A stretch of DNA of 64,000 nt from Roseinatronobacter domitianus (GCF_023336755.1 NZ_JALZWP010000015.1:1-64000), one strand, 5' to 3'. Shown: positions 35,710 through 45,900, counted from the first letter of the stretch. The notes: generated by a model not told the origin, from the sequence alone. Translations and numbers: made by a program.

Positions 35710-36804
35710 TCAAGCTCGGCGCGCGATGTCGGCATAATGAGCATGGACCGCGCGCAGGTGCAAGTCACGCAACCGCGCGTCCCCCAAAAGCGCGCAGAGC
35801 GCCCGCGCCCGCGCGGCAATCGCCCTGCATTCGGCAGGGTTGGCGCGGGCCCAGTCCAGCTTCTCGTCCAGATCGGTCAACAATGGGGCCAGCGGGATAT
35901 AATGCTCCCATGGGCGAATGACGGCGGAATAAAACAGCTCCCACCCGTCTTCTTCGCGCAGCACAACCGAATTGCTGTCCAGCGCCGGGATGAAATTCGA
36001 CCCGGTGTCATTGCCCCGGACACTCAGGATATAGCGAAACTGCCGTTGCCATGACATTGGCCGCGAAGGCTTTACCACATAGCCAACGCCGTGGCGGGCA
36101 AGACTGGCCGCGATACGGTCGTCACAGGTCAGGCCAAGGTCGAAATCCGGGGCGGTCGCGCGATCGAACACCATCCCGAAGCGCAGGTTTTTGCGCAATT
36201 CCGCAAGAATTGGCGCACCGTCCCTGGTCGTTGGGGCGGTTTCCAGCGCGGCAATCAGGTGCATGCAATTCCGCCCGCCGGGACGTGTAGGGCGGGTTCG
36301 CCCCGACAGCGCACCGCGCCAGACGACAGCATCGCGCTTGTCGTCGAATGTCAGCATATCGGGCGGGGTCTTGCCCAAAAAGCGTTGCGTGTCAAGGTCG
36401 TGATAGCGCGGCAGGGGCCAAAGCACGACATTCCGGGCGCCTGGCCTGCGGCAATAGCACAACACCGGGGCAGGCAGGGGGCGCGCTTCGGTGCCGAGCA
36501 CGCGCGCATCCTGGAAATCCATATGGACGATGCCGCGCGCGCCGATGCCTTGCAGCGCGGTTAAAGCGCCAAGGCTGCGCAGGGGTTTATGCGCCGTGCC
36601 GATTTCTGCCCATTTGCCCCACCTACGGCCAAACGGGCCGGGCGCGCCGGTGCGGTCTTGGGTGGTGCCGCTATCAAAATCGGCGCTCAGAAACATGACA
36701 GAGCATGTGTCGAACCCGCCCTGCCCGAACGGCCCGACGCGCGCAACAGAGCCCTGCACCAGACGGTCCAGAACCGCGTTTTCGCTGTCGGATAGCCGCA
36801 TCAT
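35710..36804 (-). CDS. GT90 (CAP10-like) glycosyltransferase family protein
   Basis: 364 residues. The C-terminal half carries CAP10/GT90 features: DKRDAVVWRGALSGRTRPTR, RFGMVFDRATAPDFDLGL, PMSWQRQFRYILSVRGND, SNSVVLREEDGWELFYSAV and RPWEHYIPLAPLLTDLDEKL. Eukaryotic relatives include xylosyl- and glucosyltransferases such as CAP10 and POGLUT; bacterial ones are linked to lipopolysaccharide modification. Start at the MM pair (36804); the frame is open further without homology. It is a single gene between the BKACE operon and tRNA-Gly, so the acceptor cannot be inferred from neighbours. Confidence 0.8.
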   Translation of the reverse strand: MMRLSDSENAVLDRLVQGSVARVGPFGQGGFDTCSVMFLSADFDSGTTQDRTGAPGPFGRRWGKWAEIGTAHKPLRSLGALTALQGIGARGIVHMDFQDARVLGTEARPLPAPVLCYCRRPGARNVVLWPLPRYHDLDTQRFLGKTPPDMLTFDDKRDAVVWRGALSGRTRPTRPGGRNCMHLIAALETAPTTRDGAPILAELRKNLRFGMVFDRATAPDFDLGLTCDDRIAASLARHGVGYVVKPSRPMSWQRQFRYILSVRGNDTGSNFIPALDSNSVVLREEDGWELFYSAVIRPWEHYIPLAPLLTDLDEKLDWARANPAECRAIAARARALCALLGDARLRDLHLRAVHAHYADIARRA

Positions 36805-36878
36805 GCATTGCCTGTTGACGTGATCCCAAAGGCCACAATGCCCCAACACAGCAAGAACAGAAAGCACGGAATAAAAGC

Positions 36879-36952
36879 TGGAGCGGGTAGCGGGAATCGA
36901 ACCCGCACTTCAGGCTTGGGAAGCCGGCGCGCTACCACTACACCATACCCGC
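36879..36952 (-). tRNA. tRNA-Gly (anticodon CCC)
   Basis: A 74-base cloverleaf on the minus strand: acceptor arms GCGGGTA / TACCCGC, D arm with AGTGGTAGC, anticodon loop TTCCCAA (anticodon CCC), T arm GCGGGTTCGATTCCCGC and an encoded CCA. The anticodon stem as I fold it (CCGGC / GCCTG) has one C-U mismatch at the second pair. A TTTTATT follows the 3' end and may terminate transcription. Confidence 0.95.
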
Positions 36953-37031
36953 TCTGGCGTGCGATCTAGCATTATTCCCCACAGTGCCACAAGCCGATTC
37001 TGCGGGGCTATGGGCCAAAAGACTACAACCG

Positions 37032-37991
37032 TTAAGCCGCCAGCCCTTTGCTGCCCATGTCCAGAAACTTGCGGCGGCGGTCGCGGCGCAGCTTGTCGGG
37101 GCTTTTGCCTTCCATCTCTGCGAGCATGGCGGAAATGGCGCTGCCCACGGCGCGGATGGTCACGTCCGGGTCACGCTGCGCGCCCCCCATCGGTTCCGGG
37201 ATGACCCGGTCAATGATCGCCAGTTTCAGCAGGTCTTGCGCGGTCAGGCGCAGGGCTTCGGCGGCCTCGCGCATTTTCTCGGCGTCTTTCCACAGGATCG
37301 ACGCGCAGCCTTCGGGGCTGATGACCGAATAAACCGAATGTTCCAGCATGGCGATACGGTTCGCCGTGGCCAGTGCCACAGCACCACCAGAGCCACCCTC
37401 TCCAATGATGACCGACACCATCGGCACGCCCAGCGACAGGCATTTCTGCGTGCAACGCGCGATAGCTTCGGCCTGCCCGCGTTCTTCCGCGCCCTTGCCG
37501 GGGTAGGCGCCGGGTGTGTCAACCAACGCAATCACAGGCAGCCGGAACCGGTCGGCCATATCCATAAGCCGGATCGCCTTGCGATAGCCTTCGGGCCGGG
37601 CCATGCCGAAATTGCGGCGCAGACGGCTTTGCGTGTCATGCCCCTTTTCCTGCCCGATCACCATGACGGGGCGGTCGTTCATCCGTGCAAGCCCGCCGAT
37701 GATAGCCTCATCCTCTGCAAAGCCACGGTCGCCCGCAAGCGGCGTGAATTCATCAAACAACGCCTCGATATAGCGTTTGCAATGCGGCCGGTCGGGATGG
37801 CGCGCGACCTGGCATTTGCGCCAAGGCGACAGCGATTTATACATGTCCACCAGCATTTTCTGCGCTTTCGCGTCCAATGCTGCGGCTTCTTTCTCGATCT
37901 GCACATCAGGGTTGGCGGCGGCCATGGCGCGCAGCTCTGTGGCTTTGCCTTCGATCTCGGCCAAGGGCTTTTCGAATTCGAGATAGTTCAT
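37032..37991 (-). CDS. accA: Acetyl-CoA carboxylase carboxyltransferase subunit alpha
   Basis: 319 residues, standard length. With AccD it transfers carboxylate from carboxybiotin to acetyl-CoA to make malonyl-CoA. Family motifs: [20 protein letters not shown] at the start, [20 protein letters not shown]-like [44 protein letters not shown] and [12 protein letters not shown]. The start at ATG 37991 is fixed by homology; the frame remains open upstream. Divergent from imuB; the LexA site at 38084-38098 lies 92 bases upstream and could in principle touch its promoter too. Confidence 0.96.
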   Translation of the reverse strand: MNYLEFEKPLAEIEGKATELRAMAAANPDVQIEKEAAALDAKAQKMLVDMYKSLSPWRKCQVARHPDRPHCKRYIEALFDEFTPLAGDRGFAEDEAIIGGLARMNDRPVMVIGQEKGHDTQSRLRRNFGMARPEGYRKAIRLMDMADRFRLPVIALVDTPGAYPGKGAEERGQAEAIARCTQKCLSLGVPMVSVIIGEGGSGGAVALATANRIAMLEHSVYSVISPEGCASILWKDAEKMREAAEALRLTAQDLLKLAIIDRVIPEPMGGAQRDPDVTIRAVGSAISAMLAEMEGKSPDKLRRDRRRKFLDMGSKGLAA

Positions 37992-38083
37992 CGACCCACT
38001 CCAACGCAGTTTGACAGGATATGCGGTATCGGGACGCAATTTGCAATGCACCTGACGCTCGACCGTTTTATGAGAATCGTTTA

Positions 38084-38098
38084 GAACAAACAAAGAAC
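38084..38098 (+). promoter_or_regulatory. LexA (SOS) box upstream of imuB
   Basis: GAAC-AAACAAA-GAAC is a perfect match to the alphaproteobacterial LexA operator GTTC-N7-GTTC read on the other strand. It lies 26 bases before the imuB ATG, where a repressor would block the promoter. Confidence 0.85.
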
Positions 38099-38124
38099 AT
38101 TTGGAATCACACAGTCCCTCTGTC

Positions 38125-39603
38125 ATGCCAGCACAACGCCGTATCATCGTGATCTGGCTGCCCCGCCTGCAATCAGACCTGGCCTTGCGCCGGTTGGCGC
38201 TGGATGCGCCCTTCGCGGTGATCGAGCGGCAGCGCGGTGCCGAACGGCTGGTTTGCATCAGCGCGCAGGCGCAAACGCTGGGGCTGGCGCGCGGCATGGG
38301 GCTGGCCGATGCGCGCGCGCTCTGCCCCGACCTTCTGACCCGCCCCGCAGACCCGCACCGCACCGCGCAGGCGTTGGAAACCCTGCGCCGCTGGGCGCTG
38401 CGCTACTGCCCTTGGGCAGCATGTGACGGCACGGATGGGCTGGCGCTGGACATCACCGGCGCGGCGCATCTGATGGGCGGCGAGGAGGCGCTGCTGGATG
38501 ACCTGTTGGCGCGGCTGGCGCGTATGGGGTTCACCGCGCGCGCCGGGCTGGCCGATACACGCGGCGCGGCTTGGGCCATGGCGCATGTCGCGCGCGGCGG
38601 AATTGTCCCCACCGGCGGCACGCGCGCGGCACTTGGGCCGCTGCCCCTGGCGGCGCTGAGGTTGGATTCCAAAACGCTCACAGCTTTGGAACGGCTGGGC
38701 CTGCGCCGGGTGCGTGATCTGGCGCAGATGCCGCGCGCACCTCTGGCCCGGCGGTTTGGCGCAGGGCTGCTGGGGCGGATGGATCAGGCGATGGGCGACC
38801 TGCCCGAACCCATAGCCCCCCCGCCCACGCCGCCGGTCATGGCGGTGCGCATGTCCTTGCCAGACCCCATTGGCTTTCTGGGCGATCTGCAAGCGGGGCT
38901 GGCGCGGTTGCTGGAACGGCTTTGCCAGCATCTGCACCGCGCCGAGCTTGGTGCGCGGCGACTGGTGCTGGACCTGTCACGCGTCGATGGGCAGTCCGTT
39001 CGGCTGGAAATCCGGCTGGCCCGCCCGATGCGCGACGCATCCGCCATCGCGCCGCTGTTCGACCGCGCGCTGGACGGGGTGGATGCGGGTTTCGGGATTG
39101 ACGGGATGCGGCTAAGCGCGCCAGAGTTGGACGCGCTTCCCTTGCAACAAGTCACCACCGGCGGCGCACAGACGCAAGACGCTCTGTCCGATCTGATCTC
39201 GCGGTTGAGCAATCGGCTGGGGTTTGACCATGTGCAGCGATTGCTGCCCGCCGACAGCCACATTCCCGAAAAGGCGTTCACTGTGGCCGCAGCCGCCTAC
39301 AGCACCCCCGCCCCGAACTGGCCGCGCACAACGCCGCCCCGCCCACTGACCCTGTTTCCCCCCGAACCCATCGCGGGCAGCGGGCGCGCAGTGCCGCGCC
39401 GGTTCAGGTGGCGGGGGCAGGCATGGCAGGTCGTCGCGGCCAGCGGTCCCGAACGCATCACCCCCGAATGGTGGCTGGACGACCCGAACTGGCGCTCTGG
39501 CATGCGCGACTACTGGAAGGTGCAGACCGACCGCGGCGCGCGTTTGTGGCTGTTTCACACGCCACAGCGCGACGGTTGGTGCGTTCAGGGCGAATTCGCC
39601 TGA
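38125..39603 (+). CDS. imuB: ImuB, catalytically inactive Y-family polymerase homologue
   Basis: 492 residues. ImuB belongs to the DNA damage mutasome (ImuA-ImuB-DnaE2); it binds the sliding clamp and brings in the error-prone DnaE2. The N-terminus [18 protein letters not shown] is typical, with a tyrosine/aspartate-poor palm compared with active DinB, an [27 protein letters not shown] helix-hairpin-helix region, and a C-terminal extension ending in a DUF6504-like segment. ATG 38125 is preferred to a TTG at 38101 that would abut the LexA box. Unlike most alphaproteobacterial loci, neither imuA nor dnaE2 is next to it: upstream is divergent accA, downstream a convergent exporter gene that overlaps by 19 bases. 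Confidence 0.88.
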   Translation: MPAQRRIIVIWLPRLQSDLALRRLALDAPFAVIERQRGAERLVCISAQAQTLGLARGMGLADARALCPDLLTRPADPHRTAQALETLRRWALRYCPWAACDGTDGLALDITGAAHLMGGEEALLDDLLARLARMGFTARAGLADTRGAAWAMAHVARGGIVPTGGTRAALGPLPLAALRLDSKTLTALERLGLRRVRDLAQMPRAPLARRFGAGLLGRMDQAMGDLPEPIAPPPTPPVMAVRMSLPDPIGFLGDLQAGLARLLERLCQHLHRAELGARRLVLDLSRVDGQSVRLEIRLARPMRDASAIAPLFDRALDGVDAGFGIDGMRLSAPELDALPLQQVTTGGAQTQDALSDLISRLSNRLGFDHVQRLLPADSHIPEKAFTVAAAAYSTPAPNWPRTTPPRPLTLFPPEPIAGSGRAVPRRFRWRGQAWQVVAASGPERITPEWWLDDPNWRSGMRDYWKVQTDRGARLWLFHTPQRDGWCVQGEFA

Positions 39604-41339
39604 TCCGCTTCTCCGAACTGGATCGCATAAAGCCGCGCATAAGCGCCGCCCTTGTCCAGCAATTCGCCATGCGTGCCTTGCTCCACCACACGGCCCCGGT
39701 CCATGACCACGATCTTGTCAGCACCGCGCACGGTGGACAGACGATGCGCGATCACAAGCGTCGTGCGGCCCTGTGCAAGCCGGTCCAGCGCATCCTGAAC
39801 CAGCAACTCGGATTTGGCATCGAGCGCGCTGGTCGCTTCGTCCAGCAGCAGGATCGGCGCATTGCGTAACAGCGCCCGCGCAATCGCCACACGCTGGCGC
39901 TGCCCGCCAGACAGCGACGACCCGCGCGGCCCTGCCAGCGTGTCCAGACCCTGCGGCAGGTTGGGCAGGAAATCGGCAACATGCGCGTCCTGCAAGGCGG
40001 CTTGCAAAGCGGCCTCGGACACCTCGCCCGCACCCAAGGTCACATTGTCGCGGATGGTTTCATCGAACAGCGCAGAGTCCTGGCTGACCACGGAAAACAG
40101 CCCCCGCAAGGCCGCCAGATCATAATCACGCACATCCTGCCCGCCGATCAAAACCTTGCCGGATTGCCCATCGGCAAGCCGCGTCAGAAGCGTGAAAATG
40201 GTTGTCTTCCCCGCCCCCGACGGCCCGACAATGGCGGTCGTCTGCCCGGCCTCTGCCACCAGCGACAGGTTGCGTAGCACAGGCGTCTCATCATACCCGA
40301 AGCTGACATCACGCAGTTCAACCCCTGCGGTGTCGCGCGCGGGCAATATTGCATGCGGAGGCGGTGGGCTGACCACCTTGGGCGCAACCTGCAAGAGTGC
40401 ATGCGTGCGATCCAGCGAAGCAAGGATATTCTGCCATTCAGCCGACAAGGCCGACAATCGGCGCATCGGGTCGAAAAGCAGACCCAAGGCGGTGAAGAAG
40501 GACATGAACTCCCCCACCGTGCGCGTACCGTCAATGATCTGGAAGCCACCGACCACCAGCACTAAAGCAAAGCCAATCGCCGCGCCGAAATCCATTACCG
40601 TGCTGACAGAGGCCTGCCCGATGGCCGCGCGCGTTGCCATACGCGCGAAGCGATCCATGATCTTGCGGAAGCGGCCCAATTCCTGCGCCTCTGTGCCAGT
40701 CAACTGGATAGTGGCAATCCCGTGAAACGCCTCGTCAAGCCGGTTGGAACTGTCCGCCGCCGCCAGCCGCGCCTCGCGTGAGCGGCGGCGGATCAGCCGT
40801 TGAATCGCCAGAATCGGCACCACAATCAGCGGAATGGCAATGATGGCGGCCAAGGTCCATTGCCAAGCCGTCCACAGCGCGACCCCCAGCAATACCACCA
40901 CAGCGGCACCATCACGCCCCAGCCCGGTGATAAACCCTTTGAACAGGCGGCGCATGGCTTCTGAATCGCCGCGCACCCGCTCTATCAGAACACCGGGCGC
41001 ATTGCGCTTGAAAAACGCCTGATCCAGCGTCGCCAGATGCGCAAGCAACACGCCTTGCAGTTCCGCCGTGGCCTTTTCCGACAGTCCGGCCATGATGGAT
41101 TTATGCGCAAGCCGCGCCAAGCCGCGCCCGAAGAACACCAAGGCCATGGCAAGCGCCACGAAAACAACCCGCGCCCTGTCGCCCGCGACCAAGACATCGT
41201 CGAACATGGGCTGCACCAGGTAGCTGAAGGCCCCTAGCATTGCAGCTTCCAGCACCATGAACACCACGGCAAGCCCGATCAGCGGCAACCGTTTGCGGAT
41301 GAACCTGTCCCACAGCCAATGTGCGACGACACGGTCCAT
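39585..41339 (-). CDS. ABC exporter, MsbA/lipid-exporter-like
   Basis: 584 residues: a six-helix ABC type-1 exporter domain (LIGLAVVFMVLEAAMLGAFS, FVALAMALVFFGRGL and on) fused to an ATPase with Walker A GPSGAGKTT, signature LSGGQRQRVAIARAL, Walker B ILLLDEATSALD and H-loop AHRLSTV. Length and fusion match MsbA-type half-transporters that flip lipid A-core or phospholipids; the substrate is not proven. Start ATG 41339 gives the typical N-terminus; a TTG at 41381 would add 14 residues. It follows the curli genes on the same strand after 112 bases and converges with imuB. Confidence 0.87.
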   Translation of the reverse strand: MDRVVAHWLWDRFIRKRLPLIGLAVVFMVLEAAMLGAFSYLVQPMFDDVLVAGDRARVVFVALAMALVFFGRGLARLAHKSIMAGLSEKATAELQGVLLAHLATLDQAFFKRNAPGVLIERVRGDSEAMRRLFKGFITGLGRDGAAVVVLLGVALWTAWQWTLAAIIAIPLIVVPILAIQRLIRRRSREARLAAADSSNRLDEAFHGIATIQLTGTEAQELGRFRKIMDRFARMATRAAIGQASVSTVMDFGAAIGFALVLVVGGFQIIDGTRTVGEFMSFFTALGLLFDPMRRLSALSAEWQNILASLDRTHALLQVAPKVVSPPPPHAILPARDTAGVELRDVSFGYDETPVLRNLSLVAEAGQTTAIVGPSGAGKTTIFTLLTRLADGQSGKVLIGGQDVRDYDLAALRGLFSVVSQDSALFDETIRDNVTLGAGEVSEAALQAALQDAHVADFLPNLPQGLDTLAGPRGSSLSGGQRQRVAIARALLRNAPILLLDEATSALDAKSELLVQDALDRLAQGRTTLVIAHRLSTVRGADKIVVMDRGRVVEQGTHGELLDKGGAYARLYAIQFGEADQANSP

Positions 41340-41451
41340 AAGCGACTGGGCTTTGCGACTGGGGGCGGGGTTGTCGGACAAGGGACACTCGGCTTGGACT
41401 GCAATGCGCGTAGCCTTATCGGGTTTATACCCTTGGAAACAAGCCCGCTTG

Positions 41452-41853
41452 TCATTGGCTGAATTGTAGCAAAATTCCCGCCTGCCCACCATTCTGGGCA
41501 ACATTCGCATGGGCACCCTTGCCGAATTGCAAAATGACCTGCCCGTTATGGCCGCCGCTCTGCGTCAGATTGGCCGTATGGTTGCGCCCCCGCTGGTGGA
41601 TGATCGCGCGGTTGTTCCCGCCCGATTGAGAGAGGCCTGCCGCATGGTTGCGCCCAACCTGGCGTATATCCGCACCAGACTTTATATCGCGGTGCAGCGC
41701 ATATAACGCGATGGCGGTATTTAGCGCGCGGGCCTCTTCTGCATTGCGGGCATTCAGCGACAGCGACAAGCTGCCCGCCTGCGCCGATATGGGCGCGAAA
41801 GCGGTCAGGCCGGCAACAAGTGCAAGTGCGACTTTGGCAGATGAAGTCTTCAT
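41452..41853 (-). CDS. Curlin-repeat protein (CsgB/CsgA-like), third gene of the curli locus
   Basis: 133 residues. A signal peptide (VALALVAGLTAFAPISAQA) is followed by a non-repeat stretch of about 45 residues, then curlin repeats with QxG units: QVGRNH, QSGGNN, QRGRNH, QSGGHN, QFGKGA, QNGGQ, spaced about 11 residues. Such repeats stack as amyloid beta-strands in curli fibres. The shorter repeat region, irregular last repeats and hydrophobic tail (GILLQFSQ) recall CsgB nucleators, but assignment as nucleator rather than fibre subunit is inference. It starts 25 bases after the CsgH-like gene. Confidence 0.85.
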   Translation of the reverse strand: MKTSSAKVALALVAGLTAFAPISAQAGSLSLSLNARNAEEARALNTAIALYALHRDIKSGADIRQVGRNHAAGLSQSGGNNRAIIHQRGRNHTANLTQSGGHNGQVILQFGKGAHANVAQNGGQAGILLQFSQ

Positions 41854-41878
41854 GGGTTTCGTCCTTTCATGCAATTCG

Positions 41879-42259
41879 TCACAGGGTCAGGGCAGAGCAT
41901 GTCGTGCTCTGTCCATTGGCATTCAGGGTCAACTCGGCGCTCAGGTCGCGGGCACGGGCTGCAAAGCTGGCTTGGCTCAACACGCCGCGCTCTCCGGCTT
42001 TCAGATCAAACGCGCCGCCTTGGCGCATGGTGGATCGCCCGCCCGCGCTACGATGGTCCACCGTCAGGCTATAGACGCCGCGTGTGGCATGAGGCGCCTG
42101 GGCTTCAGCGGTCAGGGTCACGGTGCCGCGATGCTCTGACAGGTGCAATTCACACACCAAAGCATCGGGTGCCGGATGCGCTTGCAGCGTTGCAAGACCC
42201 GCCGCGCATGTGGTCCCGGTGATGACAAGCGCCGCGACAGTGTAGGGAATGGCAGACAT
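41879..42259 (-). CDS. csgH: CsgH-like curli chaperone
   Basis: 126 residues. A signal peptide or anchor (VAALVITGTTCAAGLATLQA) precedes a small immunoglobulin-like beta domain (CELHLSEHRGTVTLTAEAQ ... GVYSLTVDHRSAGGRSTM ... GERGVLSQASF) as in CsgH of alphaproteobacteria, a relative of CsgC that stops curlin from polymerising in the periplasm. Its place between two curlin-repeat genes supports this. Two cysteines at the domain ends could pair. Confidence 0.8.
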   Translation of the reverse strand: MSAIPYTVAALVITGTTCAAGLATLQAHPAPDALVCELHLSEHRGTVTLTAEAQAPHATRGVYSLTVDHRSAGGRSTMRQGGAFDLKAGERGVLSQASFAARARDLSAELTLNANGQSTTCSALTL

Positions 42260-42319
42260 GGTTGGTCTCCTTTCAAGGGAAAGCAGCCCGCGCCGAAGAT
42301 CGCCCCGGCGCGGTGCGGA

Positions 42320-42754
42320 TCATTCCTGAATGACAAGCACAACGTTGCCGCTGCCATGTTGTGTCGTGTTGGCGGTGTTGCCGGTCCCGGTCTGGATAAC
42401 ACCCACGGCGTTGCGGTTGCCCGACTGGGTGACCGTCGCGTCATTGTAGCGGCCCATCTGCGCGATTCCGACAATGTTGCGCCGCCCGTTCTGCAAGGTA
42501 TCGGCCACGTTGTTGCGCCCAGACTGCCCCACCACAACCCGGTTGCGCGCGCCGTCCTGCGTGTGCAGCGACAGGTTGCCGCGCCCGCTCTGCGTGATGG
42601 TCACGCGCTGATGACGCCCGGTTTGCGCAATGGCGCCGGAATTATCGCGGCCCCATTGGTCGATCAGAACGCGGTTGGACCCGGCGCTTGCGGGCAAGCT
42701 GGACAGCGCGACAACAAGTGTGCAGGCAGCGGTAGAGAGTTTGAATAGGGTCAT
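42320..42754 (-). CDS. csgA: Curlin-repeat protein (CsgA-like), first gene of the curli locus
   Basis: 144 residues. Signal peptide (LVVALSSLPASA), then about ten QxG/N-type curlin units covering nearly the whole mature protein: QWGRDN, QTGRHQ, QSGRGN, QDGARN, QSGRNN, QNGRRN, QMGRYN, QSGNRN, QTGTGN, QHGSGN, at about 11-residue spacing. This is the major-subunit pattern. It is arginine-rich compared with enterobacterial CsgA. I start at ATG 42754, giving the correct signal peptide. The csgH-like gene follows after 60 bases. No csgG, csgE, csgF or csgD is near. Confidence 0.87.
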   Translation of the reverse strand: MTLFKLSTAACTLVVALSSLPASAGSNRVLIDQWGRDNSGAIAQTGRHQRVTITQSGRGNLSLHTQDGARNRVVVGQSGRNNVADTLQNGRRNIVGIAQMGRYNDATVTQSGNRNAVGVIQTGTGNTANTTQHGSGNVVLVIQE

Positions 42755-42882
42755 TGCGGATACTCCGTCTGGAAAGGGTCTGAACTGGCCCGGAGTTGGG
42801 CTGCGATCTGGTCGCAAACCCAATCTGGGGTCAGACGTGACTGACGGGCAATATCACTGCGCTGCCATGCCATTGCAGCTGC

Positions 42883-42899
42883 CTGCTATCGAATAGCAG
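42883..42899. repeat. Short inverted repeat between mfd and csgA
   Basis: CTGCTAT-CGA-ATAGCAG, a perfect 7-bp inverted repeat in the 188-base gap 42755-42942. It is followed on the plus strand by an AT-rich stretch (GATATAAATATAC). It may be an operator for the curli operon or part of the mfd 3' end; there is no T-run. Confidence 0.4.
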
Positions 42900-42942
42900 C
42901 GCCACAACAGATTGATATAAATATACTTTCCGGCCAGATCGC

Positions 42943-45900
42943 CTAGCCGCCAGCCTTCACCGCCAGATCGCGCGCAATGGCGAAAGCCCCACGCACGCGC
43001 TCTTTCTCGGTGGACCAGTCGCGCTTGACCACGATCTTGTTGTCGCGGATATGCGCCAGCCCCTTTTGGTCCTGCATGAATTCCACCAATCCAGCGGGAT
43101 TCGGGAACTTGTCATTGTGGAACTGGATGGTGGCGCCCTTCGGCCCGCAATCGAATTTGGCTATGCCCGCGCGCTTGCATTCCGCTTTGATGCGCATGAC
43201 TGCCAGAAGCGTGTTCACCTCGCGCGGCAGTTTGCCGAACCGGTCAATCAGCTCGGCGGCGAAGCCTTCCAATTCGACCTTGCTGGTCAGGTTAGAGAGG
43301 CGACGGTAAAGACCAAGACGCACGTCCAGGTCAGGCACATAGGGTTCGGGGATCAACACCGGCACGCCCAGATTGATCTGCGGCGCCCATTGCCCTTCCA
43401 GATCATCGACAGAGGCAATCTCGCCAGAGCGGATCTTGGCGATCGTTTCTTCCAGCATCTGCTGATAGAGTTCGTAGCCAACTTCCTTGATATGGCCCGA
43501 TTGTTCCTCGCCCAGAATATTGCCCGCGCCGCGCTGGTCCATATCATGGCTGGCCAGGTTGAACCCGGCCCCAAGGCTGTCAAGCGACGCCAGCAGCTTT
43601 AGCCGCCGCTCGGCCTGCGGCGTCAGCGGCAGGCGCGGCTTGGTGGTCAGGAAACAATAGGCGCGGGTTTTTGAGCGGCCCACGCGACCGCGTATCTGGT
43701 AAAGCTGCGCCAGCCCGAACATGTCGGCCCGGTAGACGATCATGGTGTTGGCGCGCGGAATATCCAGACCGGACTCGACAATGCTGGTGGCCAGAAGCAC
43801 GTCATATTTGCCATCGTAAAAAGCGTTCATCCGCTCGTCCAGATCGCCTGCCGACATCTGGCCATTGGCAGTGACGAAGCTGACCTCTGGCACATGTGTG
43901 CGCAAAAACTCCTCAATTTCCGGCAGGTCGGAAATGCGCGGCGCGACAAAGAAGCTCTGCCCGCCACGGTAATGTTCGCGCAGCAGCGCTTCTCGCAATG
44001 TCAGCGTGTCGAATTCGCTGACATAGGTGCGGATTGCCAACCGATCCACAGGCGGGGTCTGGATGATGGACAGGTCGCGCACACCCGTCAGCGACAGTTG
44101 CAAGGTGCGCGGAATGGGCGTGGCGGTCAGCGTCAGCACATGGATGTCGCTGCGCAATTCTTTCAGCCGTTCTTTGTGGCTGACGCCGAAATGCTGTTCC
44201 TCGTCGATCACCAACAGGCCCAGATTGGCGAATTTCACCGATTTTGCCAGCAGCGCATGAGTGCCGATAACAATATCAACCGTGCCCTTGCTGATCCCGT
44301 CGCGCGTGGCGGTCGCGTCCTTGGCGGACACAAACCGCGACAAGGGCCGCACATTGATCGGGAAGCCCCGGAACCGGTCGGCGAAGGTCTTGAAATGTTG
44401 CCGCGCCAGCAGCGTGGTGGGCGCGATAACCGCGACCTGCACTCCCGACATGGCGGCGATAAAGGCCGCGCGCATGGCGACTTCGGTCTTGCCAAAGCCC
44501 ACATCGCCGACCACCAGCCGGTCCATCGGGCGGCCAGATTCAAAATCGGCCACCACATCGGCGATGGCGTTCAACTGGTCGTCGGTTTCAGCATAGGGGA
44601 AACGGGCAAGAAATTCGTCCCACAACCCTTCTGGCGCGGTGAATTCGGGGGCGCGGCGCAACTGGCGCTCGGCGGCAATGCGGATCAGCTTGTCGGCAAT
44701 CTCGCGGATACGCTGTTTCAGCCGCGCTTTCTTGGCCTGCCACGCGCCGCCGCCCAGCTTGTCAAGCAAGCCTTCTTCATGCCCATAGCGCGACAGCAGC
44801 TCGATATTCTCGACCGGCAGGAACAGACGGTCGCCGCCCGCGTATTCCAGCGCAATGCATTCATGCGGCGCGCCCATGGCGGTGATGGTTTCCAGCCCTT
44901 TGTAGCGGCCCACGCCATGGTCAACATGCACGATCAGATCGCCGGGGCTAAGCGTCTGCGCTTCGGTCAGAAAATTCTCGGGGCGTTTGCGGCGTGACTT
45001 GCGGCTGACAAGCCGGTCGCCCAGCACATCCTGCTCGGAAATCACCGTCAGGTCAGGCGCCTCGAACCCGGCTTCCAGCGGCCAGATGGTCAGGAACAGC
45101 CCATCTTTGCCCGCGCCCATGTCACGCGCTGTGGCAATGTCTTGCGCCGCACCTGCGCCGTGATCCTCCAGCAGGCCGCGCAAACGCTCGCGCGCGCCTT
45201 CGGAATGGCTGGCGACGATCACCCGCCCAGTTTTGCGGCGCGCGGTGATATGGGCGGCCAGCGCGTCGAACACATTGGCCCCCGACTGGCGTTCCGGCGC
45301 GAAGCTGCGCCCCATGCGCCCACCCGCATCCAACACACCCGGCCCCGGTGCTGCCGGCGCAACTTGCAGCCGGATCACGCGGCGTGGGGCAAGAGCCGCG
45401 TCCCAAGCCGGCATGTCGAGATACAGCAATTCCGGCGGGCAGGGCTTGTAGACCGTATCCATCCGCCCCTTTGCGCTCATAGCCTCGCGGCGCGCGTCAT
45501 ACTGGTCGGCAATACTGTCCCAGCGCGCGGCACACAGGCCGTCAAGCCCGTCATCCAACACCAAAGACGCCTTGGGCAGGTAATCAAACAGGGTCGCCAT
45601 CTGCGTGTGGAAGAATGGCAACCAATGTTCCATGCCCTGATGCTTGCGCCCGGCACTGACGGCTTCATACAAAGGATCATCATTGCCCACTGCGCCGAAT
45701 TCCACACGGTAATTCTGCCGGAACCGGGTGATCGCGGCCTGATCGAGGATGATCTCTGAGACAGGCGCGAACTCCACCCTTTGCAGCTTTTCAAGACTGC
45801 GCTGCGTGGCCGGGTCAAAGCGCCGCGCGCCGTCCAGAACATCGCCGAACAGGTCCAGCCGCACGGGGCCGGATTCGCCCGGGGGGTAGATGTCGAAAAT

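Noticed and set aside
39585-42754. Curli export by the downstream MsbA-like ABC transporter
   Set aside because: Curlins are secreted through CsgG after Sec export, both curlin proteins have Sec signal peptides, and the exporter fits lipid flippases. Same-strand closeness alone is not evidence.
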